Shown here: piece after piece, positions 1-13,300 of the stretch
Position numbering within the stretch: position 1 is the stretch's first letter
Layout of the letters: the number at the start of each line of letters is the position of its first letter
The notes under the pieces: generated by a model
Database searches by the model: none
Told to the model about the DNA's origin: nothing
Seen by the model: only the letters and a program-made list of their open reading frames with translations
Source of the DNA: Toxotes chatareus
Lineage: Eukaryota > Chordata > Actinopteri > Toxotidae
Length of the DNA: 64,000 nt
Assembly (NCBI GenBank): GCA_016801885.1
Contig: CM028882.1
Span: 21,593,047-21,657,046, forward strand
Direction of reading: 5' to 3'
Program-made: the position numbers and the translations under genes

Positions 1-2700
1 CACTTGGCATGTTTGCAAGCAGACACAAAATCAGTGCACTGCCACTGTTATCTGAATGCCTTTCTCCTTGTCCTCCAGGAATTGTTCATTAATGGGTTTT
101 AACCGATAAAGGGATAAATGAGCCAGCTAAACCCTCCAGCAGCTCCTTTGTAGTCACATGAGGGTTTTGCTTTGACTTTCCTCCCAGCAGACGTGCAGTT
201 TAATCTGAAAGCTTTCTTGATCTCCCAGATCTTGTCTTAACATCCACAGTTCCCATTAACTGCATTTCTAAACGACATTTCAGACAGTAGCCGCCTGGTT
301 AGCTCAGTTGGTAGAGCAGGAGACTCACTCTTTCGGTGTCGTGGGTTTGAACCTCACTCCGGGCAGCACCGCCTCACACCGCCCGCCCCCCGTGGGAGGT
401 GTCGGAGGACTTCGGTGCGTTGTAGTCGCCCCCGCGACCTGGGCCTGGACCCAGACAAGGGGCAGATGATGGCATGACATGATATTTCAGAGAGTGGAAA
501 CATCAAGCTGGAAACGCTTCTTGTCGCCTCTCCTGCTCTGTAGGCATCACTTAATTTCATTTTAAGATTCTCAGCCTGTTGCTTAATGGTTGAACGTTTG
601 AGGGTTTATCAACCTGGAATCTGGATGTCATCCGCTGACTGTTCCTAATGACAGAAACAGTGCCTTCACATTTCAAGACGTTTCTTTTACTTTTTGCAGC
701 ACGGGTTGTATTTGCTTCTTTTCACTTAGAAAGAAAACCCAACAAAACGTTATTTGCTCAGGGGGTGCCCAAACTATTGCATAGTCCGTAGAATGACATC
801 GACTTCGATCTTTTATTTTGAAATCCGGAAGTTGCGTGCACTGCGGATTTGCTGTAGCTTAATCGGAGCGGAGATCGCTGTACTGGTGTACATCGGATTC
901 GCAGAGGATTTTAATATCCCGCAGCTGCTTGGAGAAGTCTTGGCGCTTATGTGCTGCGATGCTTGATTGAAAAATGTGGAAAAATGTGAGATAATGTCGC
1001 GAACCTCCGAGCGAACGGCGTCCCCCCTTTGCCGTTGCAGTACGATTACCTTAGACCTCAGAGTAGGAGCGCACTGAGAATTTAAAGTCAGGTGGTTTTG
1101 ACAGCTTCGCCGCAGTGCAAGAAGAAGTTTGTTGCAGCAACATCATATGTCGCGGAGGCCGGGAGTTGGAGCGTAACGGGAAAAAGACGTGAGCTTTAAA
1201 TTTAATTAATATTTATTTTTTCCTTTTATGTTTTACATTTGGTGAGTTAGCTAGGTTGTAATTCTACATCAGTGTGTTCCGTGTTTTTAATTTGAAGAAA
1301 CATATGTACGTTTAAAAGCCTTGTACACAGCGTAGTGGTGGAGGGATTGGGCTACCCAGACCCTGGATTTATGACTATATAATAAAATACCCTGTGTCAG
1401 TTACAAGTCCTACATTCACAATTCTACTTGAGTAAAAGTACAATGAAGCATTAGCAGAAAAATACACTTAAACGAAAGTAAAGTAAGCCCTCTTATTGTG
1501 CATAATTTAGTGTTAAATTGGATCCACCAAGATCCTCACAGAGGAGGATTTTTAATCTCATGCAAACAAGATATTGTTTAGAGTACACAGCTTGGCTACA
1601 TGTTCTGTATTTTGCTTAAATCGAAAATCAATATTTACCATATCCAATGAGCAGTTGTGGAAGAAATACTCAGGTGTTTTACTTAAAGTGCCTATGAAAC
1701 AATATTAAAGTACTCCGTACTCAGTCCTGCGTTCAAATATGTATAAAAAACTAACAATAGTTTCATCATCAAAAGGTTTGAGGTGTTTGAGACAGATGTG
1801 CAAACTTTTTTTCTCTTAATCTGGGCTTTTTATGAAACGCTGCTTTTTCTGTGATAGATTTTGTATGTTATGAGCTTATAGCAGCCATTAATGAATTAAG
1901 AAAGGAAAGAATATTGTATTAATATTAATACGGTTTGTGATGGTTTCTATTTTGGTATTTTTATTTGTGTTTGTCATATTGTTAGTCATTGCGCGATCAG
2001 AGTGATTCAGAGAGTTGGGTCACATGGCTTTGGGTGACACCCCCTAGTTGATTTAAGCACCAGTTCACCTGTGTGCAGGTGGTAGGGGAAAGGGTGAGTG
2101 AGTCGCGTTAAATAAATTAAGTGAAATCTTTTTCATGAATTACAGGTTATTTATCGTGTTTTGGATCTCAGCGGATCTTTCTGGCAGCGCCTCAGATAAA
2201 GTAAAATAGGCCGGACCTCGAGTTTTAGCTCGTTCCCTGAAATCGCTTTTGTTAGAAAAAAAAAAAAAAAAAAAAACATTAAAAGGAAACATCACCAGAT
2301 GGGATCAAGGATCATTTAGAAGGGGATGAAACTAAGGAATGGGAGGTCGGCGCTGACAAAGCGAGCCAGAGCCAGGTAAGCCCACCTGTGGATTTGCACA
2401 TTATTATTGGAAGGGATGCGTTTGGCAATTTCACTGCAGTTTGTCGGTTGGGGACGACTGTCTGATTGATTGTTGAGTCACTCAGTGCATTAACGTGGCC
2501 GATTTGGCTCTGTCCCTTGAAATTTCCGCTGCTCTGTTAATGTGATGTGTTTTTTTGTTTGTTTGTTTTTTGGCCTGTGGATGTTTTAAATACACAAACG
2601 AAGAATTGGGGAATTTAAAATCGGAAAATTAGTTAAATTCAGGTTTTGGTGTCTGAGTGTGTGTCAGACTGTAAACTCTATGAAAATGCCACACTGTCAC
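1..2700. other. Intergenic stretch with a CpG-rich block, no gene recognised
   Basis: I see no recognisable protein in this stretch. Between about 780 and 1190 the sequence is richer in CpG and GC than its surroundings and could be a promoter or CpG island. Possible splice donors occur after it (GTGAGC near 1190, GTAAGC near 2376), so untranslated first exons of a rightward gene, perhaps the transporter beginning at 27271, are possible but unsupported. A run of about 20 A residues lies near 2257-2276. The rest is AT-rich and featureless apart from the tRNA-like sequence at 293-365. Confidence 0.35.
293..365 (+). pseudogene. tRNA-like sequence (tRNA-Lys-related pseudogene or SINE head)
   Basis: Seventy-three bases fold approximately as a tRNA. 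The acceptor arms are GCCTGGT and TCCGGGC, with one mismatch and one wobble. The D arm contains TAGCTCAGTTGG (A box), and the T arm GTGGG/CTCAC encloses a B box GGTTTGAACC. The sequence most resembles vertebrate tRNA-Lys, but the anticodon loop reads CTCACTC (nominal anticodon CAC) and the anticodon stem pairs poorly. No CCA is encoded, as expected in eukaryotes. The damaged anticodon arm argues against a working tRNA. It may be a pseudogene or the head of a tRNA-derived SINE, although I do not recognise the GC-rich sequence after it as a SINE body. Confidence 0.5.
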
Positions 2701-4150
2701 CAAGGGGGGAGTTGTAGGTTTCAGCAGTGAGGATCACTTCCGCGTTCAAAAAGCTGCAGTTCCTCGGCTGCCGCTGGGGGCTGGCTTCAGAAGTGAGCAA
2801 TTCTCCATTGACCCCCATGTTAAAATAGCCAACTTTACAGCCTAAAAAAACATATTTACAGCCTGGTACATTTTTTGTTTTTGGTCTCTATTGATAGTTT
2901 CCACCTCCGTGAACACTGTGAGGGGGGTGAATTTTTTTGAATCACAACCGTTTTAGTGTTATTTAGGCTTGATAAATTGGGGCGTGGTTATGTTGAGTGA
3001 CAGCCCATTGACAGGCACTGACAGTTAGCTCTTTGCTAAAGCATCGGCTGGGCTAGGCGGCTACATCCAGAGGCCTCCGGCTACCTCCAACGGTTGACAG
3101 GGGCTGCAGTGTCCGTGTTTGTTTGCCAATGTTTGGATGGGTTTTTGTGACAGTATGGCTTGTTGTAGTGTAGACTGTACTAACCGACCATCTAAGGAGT
3201 CTGTGTTGCAGTTTTTTCGGTAAGTAAATGTCTCACTATTTTACCTGGATGTTTGCACTAATTAGTACCAGCATATTTTGCCGCTGGCTTATGACTTAAT
3301 TGCCAATTTATGGTCGCTGCTGATACAGATAGAGGATGGGAGCAGCTAATGTTAGGAACCCTGTTACAGTGTGTTCCGTGCTCTCAGAGTCCGTTTATTG
3401 CAGGAATACTAGGCTACAGTTTTATTTCGTCTCATTTTTCTGCTTAAAAAGTCCGACATTGCATAAACAGAGCAGCTCCGTCAGTAAGCGGCTGCTGTAA
3501 CTGTAAGTCGATAGTGGGTGGAGGCAGCGGTGAAAACCGGCAAATATTAAATATTAAACATTTTAATATATTATTATCATCATAATTTTTATCGTTATCG
3601 TTAATAATAATTACAACAACAACAATAATAATGATAATAATAATGTTTTTAACTTTTTAATATATTTTATCAATATGAAATAATGATTGTTTCAGTTAAA
3701 TAATAGGGTAGAAATAAATTTCCCCCCCAGAACTCCACCAAACCCTGCAGCTCCATCTAAAACCTCTCTATCTGAAACAGTCATGTTTAAAACACAGCAG
3801 CAACATTATGATCTCTGTTGTATGCTGTGTGTCGCGGTTACACAGGGTCGAGCTAGTCGGGTCGGACTCGAGGACTGTCGTGTGGTGGATGTAGCTGCCG
3901 CTTAGCTTGTTGGCCTAGCTGATTAGCCTGAGGCTGGCTCGGTTGCTCCGAGCTAAGTAGCCGGGTTCTCCTCCGGCTGACCTTGGCTGACCCGTAGAGT
4001 AACCGCCTCTTTGCCAAATATGGAAAGTACACTCCCACTAAAATCCAAGATGGCACAGCTCAAATGCCCATGGTTTCGTCACAAAACAGACTCCCCGCAA
4101 CCAATGGGTGATGTCACGGGTGCTACGTCCATGTCTTATACAGTCTATGA
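2701..4150 (+). mobile_element. Relic of a THAP-domain DNA transposon (first copy)
   Basis: The boundaries come from comparison with a second, split copy in this window. The left end (2701-2830) recurs at about 4795-4910, and the interior and right end (about 3560-4150) recur at 26245-26825. Inside it, at 3154, a short exon encodes the start of a THAP-type C2CH zinc finger followed by a GTAAGT donor. THAP domains occur in transposases of P-element and Kolobok type, so an old element of one of those groups is the likely source. I see no matching terminal inverted repeats and no remaining transposase catalytic region, so family assignment and exact ends are uncertain. Confidence 0.5.
3154..3218 (+). 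pseudogene. First exon of a THAP-type transposase (relic)
   Basis: The ATG at 3154 opens a reading frame beginning MACCSVDC that continues to QFF just before a GTAAGT donor at 3219. A start methionine, a close Cys pair (residues 4 and 8) and an LxFF-like segment near residue 20 are the N-terminal pattern of THAP DNA-binding domains. The usual later C-x2-H pair would be in a following exon, which I could not find. This is inferred to be the remnant of a transposon gene and not a host THAP gene, because it sits inside a repeated element. Confidence 0.45.
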
Positions 4151-4195
4151 GTGTCAGCAGAACTGTAGATGTTAAATATGTGTATATAAAAGTGT

Positions 4196-4217
4196 TAAAT
4201 ACACACACACACACACA
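4196..4217. repeat. (AC)n microsatellite
   Basis: A short uninterrupted AC run lies between the THAP-type element and the palindromic MITE. Confidence 0.8.
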
Positions 4218-4243
4218 TAGATAGATGTAGATACACAACACAT

Positions 4244-4597
4244 TAGAGCTGTGTTGATAAAATCGATTCTCCTATTCTGAATCGATTCTCAATTTATTTT
4301 CTAAGGATCGATTCGTACGTGCTCGCCTACGAATTCGCGTCATCGAATTCATGCATGCACACGTGGTGTGAAGCTACCAAACAATGAACATGGTGTGTCC
4401 GACGTAATATAGTAGTCTAAGTTTGCAATTTTTTTTTTTTACGTTAACTAAGCATTGCTTACTGTCCGACGATGTTCATTGTTTGGTAGCTTCACACCAC
4501 GCGCGCATGCGTATGTGAGTACGTACGAATCGATCTTTAGAAAATAAATTGAGAATTGATTCAGAATAGAAGAATCGATTTTATCAACACAGCTCTA
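4244..4597. mobile_element. Palindromic (foldback) MITE
   Basis: The two halves are imperfect reverse complements over essentially their full length of about 170 bp each. The left half opens TAGAGCTGTGTTGATAAAAT and the right half closes with its complement. Further in, both contain the same segment with GTGTGAAGCTACCAAACAAT (about 4368-4388 and its complement at about 4475-4495). The spacer is an oligo-T tract near 4430-4440. There is no coding capacity. The outermost TA at each end could be a Tc1/mariner-style TA target site, but I did not find an unambiguous target duplication, so the superfamily is left open. Confidence 0.75.
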
Positions 4598-4794
4598 ACA
4601 CACACACCAGTCATGGAAAATGGAAACACTTGGGTAAAGCACAAGTATCTCAACTCCCTGGACTTGAGTATATGTAGCTTTTTAACACCACAGCCAACGT
4701 GTATGCTTACCAGGGGCAGGCTGGCCATCGGGAGGTTTCCTGAACGGCCGGTCTGTTCTCAGCCGGTGGTGTACCGCAGCAGCGTGTCCTCGCA

Positions 4795-4910
4795 GGAGGA
4801 GTCGTAGGTTTCAGTAGTGAGGATCACTTCCGCGTTCGTGTTTCTTGGCTGCCGCTGGGGGGTGGCTCCAGAAGTGAGAAATTCTCCATTGACCCTCCAT
4901 GAGAATAAAT
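4795..4910 (+). mobile_element. Left-end fragment of a second THAP-type element copy
   Basis: This stretch matches 2715-2820: both contain the string TAGGTTTCAG, then GAGGATCACTTCCGCGTTC, then the CTGCCGCTGGGG block and the segment ending in CTCCATTGACC. It is followed by unrelated sequence, the left inverted arm and then the satellite. Matching interior and right-end sequence reappears at 26245-26825. The simplest reading is one element copy split by insertion and expansion of the 21-kb array. Confidence 0.55.
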
Positions 4911-5032
4911 ATAACAGAGAAGTATTGTCACGTCATCCATTGATTTCAACAATACAACTGTATTCTGTATCTGTATCTGTAACTGTATTCTATTTAAACT
5001 GTAACTGTAATGGAATACCGTACTCATAAGCA

Positions 5033-5145
5033 AGCACTCGTACCCAGGTCAGTTCCTTACAAACTATAACGCCAGAGCACTTGAAATAATAATTAATCTT
5101 TTATTGAGGTCATACTACATAAGAAGTAAAGCCAAAAAACGCCAA
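5033..5145 (+). repeat. Left inverted arm bracketing the satellite array
   Basis: The sequence from about 5033 (AGCACTCGTACC) through CAGTTCCTTAC, the CTTGAAATAATAATTAATCTTT segment and AAGTAAAGCCAAAAAA is the approximate reverse complement of 26475-26590. The arms differ by scattered substitutions and small gaps. They face each other across about 21 kb. They may be the terminal inverted repeats of a transposon whose interior became the tandem array, or two independent insertions of one repeat in opposite orientation. Confidence 0.6.
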
Positions 5146-5449
5146 AACTCATCTTAAAAGTTACGGCCGTATGATGTGTTTTATGACATTTTGAGGTCTT
5201 ACTGAAATATGACTTTTTTGTTGGAATATTTTGACACTTTACCCCCCATGATATGTTTTATGACATTTTGAGGTCTTACTAAAATATGACTTGTTTTGGC
5301 ATATTTTGATGCCTTACGGCTGTATGACGTGTTTTGTGACATTTTGAGGTCTTTATAAAATATGACTTTTTTGGCATATTTTGATGCCTTACGGCCATAT
5401 GACGTGTTTTATGACATTTTGAGGTCTTACTAAAATATGACTTTTTTTT

Positions 5450-7380
5450 GCCATAAATTGACGCCTTACTATGCTATGACCATTTTTACGACTTTTGGAG
5501 GCCAAAAAAAAATTCCCTTTTTTTGACCAATTTTGACGCCTTACCATACTATGACCATTTTTACGACTTTTGGAGGTCAAAAAAAAATGTCACTTTTTTG
5601 GACCCATTTTGACGCCTTTACTATGACCATTTTTAGGACTTTTGGAGGTAAAAAAATAAAAGTCACTTTTTTTGACAGATTTTGACGCCTTAGTATAGTA
5701 TGACCATTTTTACGACTTTTTGAAGTGAAAAAAAATGACCATTTTTACAACTTTTGGAGGTCAAAAAAAAAATTCACTTTTCTTGACCGATTTTGACGCC
5801 TTACTATACTATGAGCATTTTTATGACATTTTGAGGCCAAAAAAATTTTTCACTTTTTTTGACCCATTTTGACGCCTTAGTATACTATGACCATTTTTAC
5901 GACTATTAGAGGTTAAAAAAAAAAATCACTTTTTTTGACCCATTTTGACGCCTTACTGTACTATGACCATTTTTAGGACTTTTGGAGGTCAAATAAAATT
6001 TTCACTTTTTTTGACCCATTTTGACGCCTTAGTATACTATGACCATTTTTACGACTTTTGGAGGCCAAAAAAAAATTTCACTTTTTTTGACCCATTTTGA
6101 CGCCTTAGTATAGTATGACCATTTTTACGACTTTTGGAGGCCAAACAAAAATTTCACTTTTTTTGACCCATTTTGACGTCTTAGTATACTATGACCATTT
6201 TTACCACATTTTGATGTCAAAAATTTTTTTCACTTTTTTTGACCCATTTTGACGCCTTAGTATACTATGACCATTTTTACGACTTTTGGAGGCCAAAAAA
6301 AAATTTCACTTTTTTTGACCTATTTTGACGCCTTACTATACTATGACCATTTTTAGGACTTTTGGAGGTCAAATAAAATTTTCACTTTTTTTGACCCATT
6401 TTGACACCTTACTATACTATTACCATTTTTACGATTTTTGGAGGTCAAAGAAAAATTTCACTTTTTTTGACGCCTCAGTATACTATGACCATTTTTACGA
6501 CTTTTGGAGGTCAAAAGAAAATTTCACTTTTTTTGACCCATTTTGACGCCTTAGTATACTATGACCATTTTTACGACTTTTGGAGGTCAAAACAAATTTC
6601 ACTTTTTTTGACCCATTTTGATGCCTTAGTATACTATGACCATTTTTACCACATTTTGAGGTCAAAAAAAAATTTCACTTTTTTTGACCCATTTTGACGC
6701 CTTAGTATAATATGACCATTGTTACCACATTTTGAGGTAAAAAAAAAATTTCACTCTTTTTGACGCCTTAGTATACTATGACCATTTTTACCACATTTTG
6801 AGGTCAAAAATTTTTTCCACTTTTTTTGACCCATTTTGACGCCTTACTATACTATTACCATTTTTACGACTTTTGGAGGTCAAAAAATTTTTTCACTTTT
6901 TTTGACCCATTTTGACGCCTTAGTATACTATGACCATTTTTAGGACATTTGGAGGTCAAGAAAAAATTTCACTTTTTTTTAACCCATTTTGACGCCTTAG
7001 TATACTATGACCATTTTTACCACGTTTGGAGGTCAAGAAAAAATTTCACTTTTTTTGACCCATTTTGACGCCTTACTATACTATTACCATTTTTACGACT
7101 TTTGGGAGTCAAAAAAATTTTTCACTTTTTTTGACCCATTTTGACGCCTTAGTATACTATGACCATTTTTATGACTTTTGGAGGCCGAAAAAATTTTTCA
7201 CTTTTTTTGACCCATTTTGACGCCTTAGTATACTATGACCATTTTTACGACTTTTTGAGGTAAAAAAAAAACTTCACTTTTTTGACCCATTTTGACGCCT
7301 TAGTATACTATGACCATTTTTACGACTTTTTGAGGTCAAAAAAAAATTCACTTTTTTTGACCCATTTTGACGCCTTTTAA
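5450..7380. repeat. Left flank block of satellite (type A units)
   Basis: Units here are relatively uniform and contain TTAGTATACTATGACC, TTACGACTTTTGGAGG and TTTCACTTTTTTTGACCC. The same unit type returns on the right side of the array (about 21110-26130), so types are arranged roughly symmetrically around the core. Confidence 0.8.
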
Positions 7381-10300
7381 TATACTATGACCATTTTTAT
7401 GACATTTTGAGGTCAAAAATTTTTTTGACTTTTTTCCTTTTTTGACGCCTTTAGTATACTATGACCATTTTTATGACATTTTGAGGTCAAAAAAAATTTT
7501 TTTTTTTTTTTGGCCCATTTTGACGCTTTTAGTATACTATGACCATTTTTTTACATTTTGAGGTAAAAAAATTTTTGACTTTTTTACCGATTTTTCTTTT
7601 ACTATACTTTTTTTTTTTTGACCCATTTTTGACGCGATTTTAGTATACTATGACGATTTTTATGACATTTTGATGTCAAAAATTTTTTTTTTCACTTTTT
7701 TTTGACCCATTTTGATGCCTTTACTATACTATGACGTTTTTTAGGACATTTTGAGGTCAAAAAAAATTTTGACTTTTTTTTTTTCCATTTTGACGCCTTT
7801 AGTATACTATGACCATTTTTATGACATTTTGAGGTCAAAAAAATTTTGACTTTTTTGACCCATTTTGACGCTTTACTATACTATACTATGGCCATTTTTA
7901 TGACATTTTGAGGTCAAAAAAATTTTTTTGACTTTTTTTGACCCATTTTGACGCTTTTAGTATACTATGACCGCTTTTTTATGACATTTTAAGGTCAAAA
8001 AAATGTTTTGACTTTTTTTTGACCCATTTTGACGCCTTTACTATATACTATGACGCTTTTTTATGACATTTTGAGGTCAAAATTTTTTTTTTTTTTTGAC
8101 CCATTTTGACACCTTAGTATACTATGACTTTTTTTTTTAGGACATTTTGAGGTATGACATAAAAAAATTTTTTGACTTTTTTTGACCCATTTTGACGCCT
8201 TTAATATACTATGATTTTTTTTATGACATTTTGAGGTCAAAATTTTTTTTGACTTTTTTGACCCATTTTGACGCTTTTTTAGTATACTATGACGTTTTTT
8301 TTATGACTTTTTGAGGTCAAAAAAATTTTTTGACTTTTTTTTTTACCCATTTTGAGGACTTAGTATACTATGACCATTTTTACGACTTTTGGAGGCCAAA
8401 AAAAAATTTCACTTTTTTTTGACCCATTTTGACGTCTTAGTATACTATTACCATTTTTACCACATTTTGATGTCAAAATTTTTTTTTGCTTTTTGGGACC
8501 CATTTTGACGCCTTAGTATACTATGACCATTTTTACGACTTTTGGAGGCCAAAAAAAAATTTCACTTTTTTTTGACCCATTTTGACGTCTTAGTATACTA
8601 TTACCATTTTTACCACATTTTGAGGTCAAAATTTTTTTTTTTTTTTTGGGACCCATTTTTGACATTTATACTTTTTTATGATTTTTGATTTTTTTATGAC
8701 ATTTTGAGGTAAAAAATTTTTTTGACTTTTTTTTGACCGATTTTGACGCTTTACTATACTATGACGTTTTTTATGACATTTTGAGGTCAAAAATTTTTTG
8801 ACTTTTTTTTGACCCATTTTGACGCCTTACTATACTATGATTTTTTTTTATGACATTTTGAGGTCAAAAATTTTTTTTGACTTTTTTTGGGACCGATTTT
8901 GACGCCTTTACTATACTATGACCATTTTTTTGATGACATTTTGAGGTCAAAAATTTTTTGACTTTTTTTTTTTTGACCCATTTTGACGACTTTACTATAC
9001 TATGACGTTTTTTATGACATTTTGAGGTCAAAAAAATTTTTTTTGATGACATTTTTTTTTTTTGACCGATTTTGACCCTTTACTATACTATGACGTTTTT
9101 TATGACATTTTGAGGTCAAAAATTTTTTGACTTTTTTTTGACCGATTTTGACGCCTTTACTATACTATTTTTTTATGACATTTTGAGGTCAAAAAATTTT
9201 TGACTTTTTTGACCGATTTTGACGACTTACTATACTATGACGTTTTTATGACATTTTGAGGTCAAAATTTTTTTGACTTTTTTTTTTTTTGACGCCTTTA
9301 CTATACTATGATTTTTTTTTATGACATTTTGAGGTCTAAATTTTTGACTTTTTTTGGCCGATTTTTTTTTACTATACTATACTATGACGTTTTTTGACAT
9401 TTTGAGGTCAAAAAATTTTTTTGACTTTTTTGCCGATTTTGACGCCTTTACTATACTATGACATTTTTTTTATGACATTTTGAGGTCAAAAATTTTTTGA
9501 CTTTTTTTTTACCGATTTTGACGCTTTTTACTATACTATACGTTTTTTATGATTTTTATGACATTTTGAGGTCAAAAAATTTTGATTTTTTTTTTGACCG
9601 ATTTTGACGCTTTACTATACTATGACCATTTTTTTTTACTATTGATGATTTTGAGGTCAAAATTTTTTTTGACTTTTTTGACCGATTTTGACGCTTTTTA
9701 CTATACTATGACGTTTTTTATGACATTTTGAGGTCAAAAATTTTTTTGACTTTTTTGGCGATTTTTTTGACTTTACTATACTACTATGACGCTTTTTTTA
9801 TGATTTTGAGGTCAAAAATTTTGACTTTTTTTTGGCCGATTTTGACGCCTTTACTATACTATGATGACGTTTTTTATGATTTTGAGGTCAAAAATTTTTT
9901 GACTTTTTTTGACGATTTTGACGCCTTTACTATACTATGACGTTTTTTTATGACATTTTGAGGTCAAAAATTTTTTGACTTTTTTTTGACCCATTTTGAC
10001 GCCTTTACTATACTATGACGCTTTTTTTATGACATTTTGAGGTCAAAAAAAAATTTTTGACTTTTTTTGAGGTCAAAATTTTTTTATTTTTTTTTTTACC
10101 GACATTTTTTTTTTTAGACTTTTTATACTATGACTTTTTTATGACATTTTGAGGTGACATTTTGAGGTAAAAAATTTTTTTTTTTTTTTTTTGGCCGATT
10201 TTGACGCCTTTTTACTATACTATGACCATTTTTTTATGACATTTTGAGGTCAAAAAAATTTTTTGACTTTTTTTGACCGATTTTGACGCCTTTACTATAC

Positions 10301-13300
10301 TATGATGATTTTTTTATGACATTTTGAGGTCAAAAAATTTTTTGACTTTTTTTGGCCGATTTTGACGCCTTACTATACTATGACGTTTTTTTATGACATT
10401 TTTGAGGTCAAAAAATTTTTTGACTTTTTTTTGACCGATTTTGACGCCTTTACTATACTATGACGTTTTTTTTATGATTTTGAGGTCAAAATTTTTGAAA
10501 CCGATTTTTTTGATTTTTTATTTTTTGAGGTCAAAAATTTTTTGACGCCGATTTTGACGTATACTATGACGTTTTTTTATGACATTTTGAGGTTTTTTTG
10601 ACTTTTTTTGGCCGATTTTGACGCCTTTACTATACTATGACTATGACTTTTTATGACATTTTGAGGTCAAAAAAAAATTTTGACTTTTTTGGACCATTTT
10701 GACGTTTTTTGACCTTTACTATACTATGACGATTTTTTTTTATGACATTTTGAGGTCAAAATTTTTTTTGACTTTTTTTGACCCATTTTGACGCCTTTAT
10801 ACTATACTATGACGTTTTTTTATGACATTTTGAGGTCAAAAAAATTTTTGACTTTTTTGGCCGATTTTGACGCTTTTTACTATACTATGACGTTTTTTTG
10901 ACATTTTGAGGTCAAAAAATTTTTTGACTTTTTTTGGCCGATTTTGACGCCTCTTTACTATACTATGACCGTTTTTTATGACATTTTGAGGTCAAAAATT
11001 TTTTGACTTTTTTTGACCGATTTTTTTTACTATTTTTGACCGTTTTTTGACATTTTGAGGTCAAAAATTTTATGACTTTTGACCCGATTTTGACGCCTTT
11101 ATATTTATGACTTTTTTTTATGACATTTTGAGGTCAAAAATTTTTTGACTTTTTTGACCGATTTTGACGCCTTTACTATACTATGATTTTTTTTATGACA
11201 TTTTGAGGTCAAAATTTTTGACTTTTTTTTTTGACTTTTTTTTGGCCGATTTTGATTTTTTTTACTATACTATGACGATTTTTTTATGACATTTTGAGGT
11301 CAAAAATTTTTTTTGACTTTTTTTACCGATTTTGACGCCTTTACTATACTATGACGCTTTTTTTATGACATTTTGAGGTCAAAAATTTTTTTTGACTTTT
11401 TTTGACCGATTTTGACGCCTTACTATATACTATGACGCTTTTTATGACATTTTGAGGTCAAATTTTTTTTTTGACTTTTTGGCCGATTTTGACGCCTTTA
11501 CTATACTATGACGCTTTTTTATGACATTTTGAGGTCAAAAAAAATTTTTTTTTGGCCGATTTTTTTTTATGACCGTTTTTTTATGACATTTTGAGGTCAA
11601 AAATTTTTTGACTTTTTTGGCCGATTTTGACGCCTTACTATACTATGATTTTTTTATGACATTTTGAGGTCAAAAATTTTTTTGACTTTTTTTACCGATT
11701 TTGACGCTTTTACTATACTATGACGTTTTTTATGACATTTTGAGGTCAAAAAAAATTTTTTGACTTTTTTTTTGACCGATTTTGACGCCGCCTTTACTAT
11801 ACTATGACGTTTTTTTATGACATTTTGAGGTCAAAAAATTTTTGACTTTTTTGGCCGATTTTGACGCCTTTTTACTATACTATGATTTTTTTTTATGACA
11901 TTTTGAGGTCAAAAATTTTTGACTTTTTTTTGCCGATTTTGACGCCTTTACTATACTATGACGTTTTTTATGACATTTTGAGGTCAAAAAATTTTTGACT
12001 TTTTTTTGGCCGATTTTGACGCCTTTACTATACTATGACGTTTTTTTATGACATTTTGAGGTCAAAATTTTTTTGACTTTTTTTACCGATTTTGACGCTT
12101 TACTATATACTATGACGTTTTTTATGACATTTTGAGGTCAAAAATTTTTTTGACTTTTTTTTTGGCCGATTTTGACGCTTTACTATACTATGACATTTTT
12201 TTATGACATTTTGAAAAAATTTTTTTTGACTTTTTTTTGACCGATTTTGACGCCTTTACTATACTATGACTTTTTTTATGACATTTTGAGGTCAAAAATT
12301 TTTTTGACTTTTTTTTGGCCGATTTTGACGCTTCTTTTATACTATGACGTTTTTTATGACATTTTTGAGTCAAAATTTTTTTTTTTTTTTTTGGCCGATT
12401 TTGACGCCTTTACTTTTAGTATACTATGACGCTTTTTTTATGACATTTTGAGGTCAAAAATTTTTTTTTTGACTTTTTTTTACCGATTTTGACAAAAATT
12501 TTTTTACTATACTATGACCATTTTTATGACGTTTTTTTTGAGGTCAAAAAATTTTTTGACTTTTTTTGACCGATTTTGACGCCTTACTATACTATGACGT
12601 TTTTTATGACATTTTGAGGTCAAAAAAATTTTTTGACTTTTTTTTTTGGCCGATTTTGACGCCTTTACTATACTATGACATTTTTTATGACATTTTGAGG
12701 TCAAAAAATTTTTTTTGACTTTTTTTGACCGATTTTGACGCTTTTACTATACTATGACCTTTTTTATGACATTTTGAGGTCAAAAAATTTTTGACTTTTT
12801 TTTTTACCGATTTTGACGCCTTTACTATACTATGATTTTTTTTTATGACATTTTGAGTCAAAAATTTTTTTCTTTTTTTTTGGCCGATTTTGACGCCTTA
12901 CTATACTATGACGTTTTTTTATGATTTTGAGGTCAAAAATTTTTTTGACTTTTTTTTTTTGGCCGATTTTTTTTACTTTACTATACTTTTATGACATTTT
13001 GATTTTTATTGACTTTTTTGAGGTCAAACGCCTTTTATTTTTTTTTTATTTTTGAGGTCCGATTTTGACTTTTTTTGACGATTACTATACTATGACGTTT
13101 TTTATGACATTTTGAGAGTCAAAAAATTTTTTTGACTTTTTTTGGCCGATTTTGACGCTTTTTTTACTATACTATGACGTTTTTATGACATTTTGAGGTC
13201 AAAAAATTTTTTTGACTTTTTTTACCGATTTTGAGCCTTCTATAAAACATTTTTTTTGACATTTTTTTTTTTGACTTTTTTTTGACATTTTGACGCCTTA

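Noticed and set aside
293..365. Functional tRNA gene
   Set aside because: The anticodon stem is poorly paired and the anticodon does not agree with the tRNA-Lys-like body.
754..966. A 70-codon plus-strand frame in the CpG-rich block
   Set aside because: No family resemblance, no good splice context at its end, and composition typical of a CpG island.
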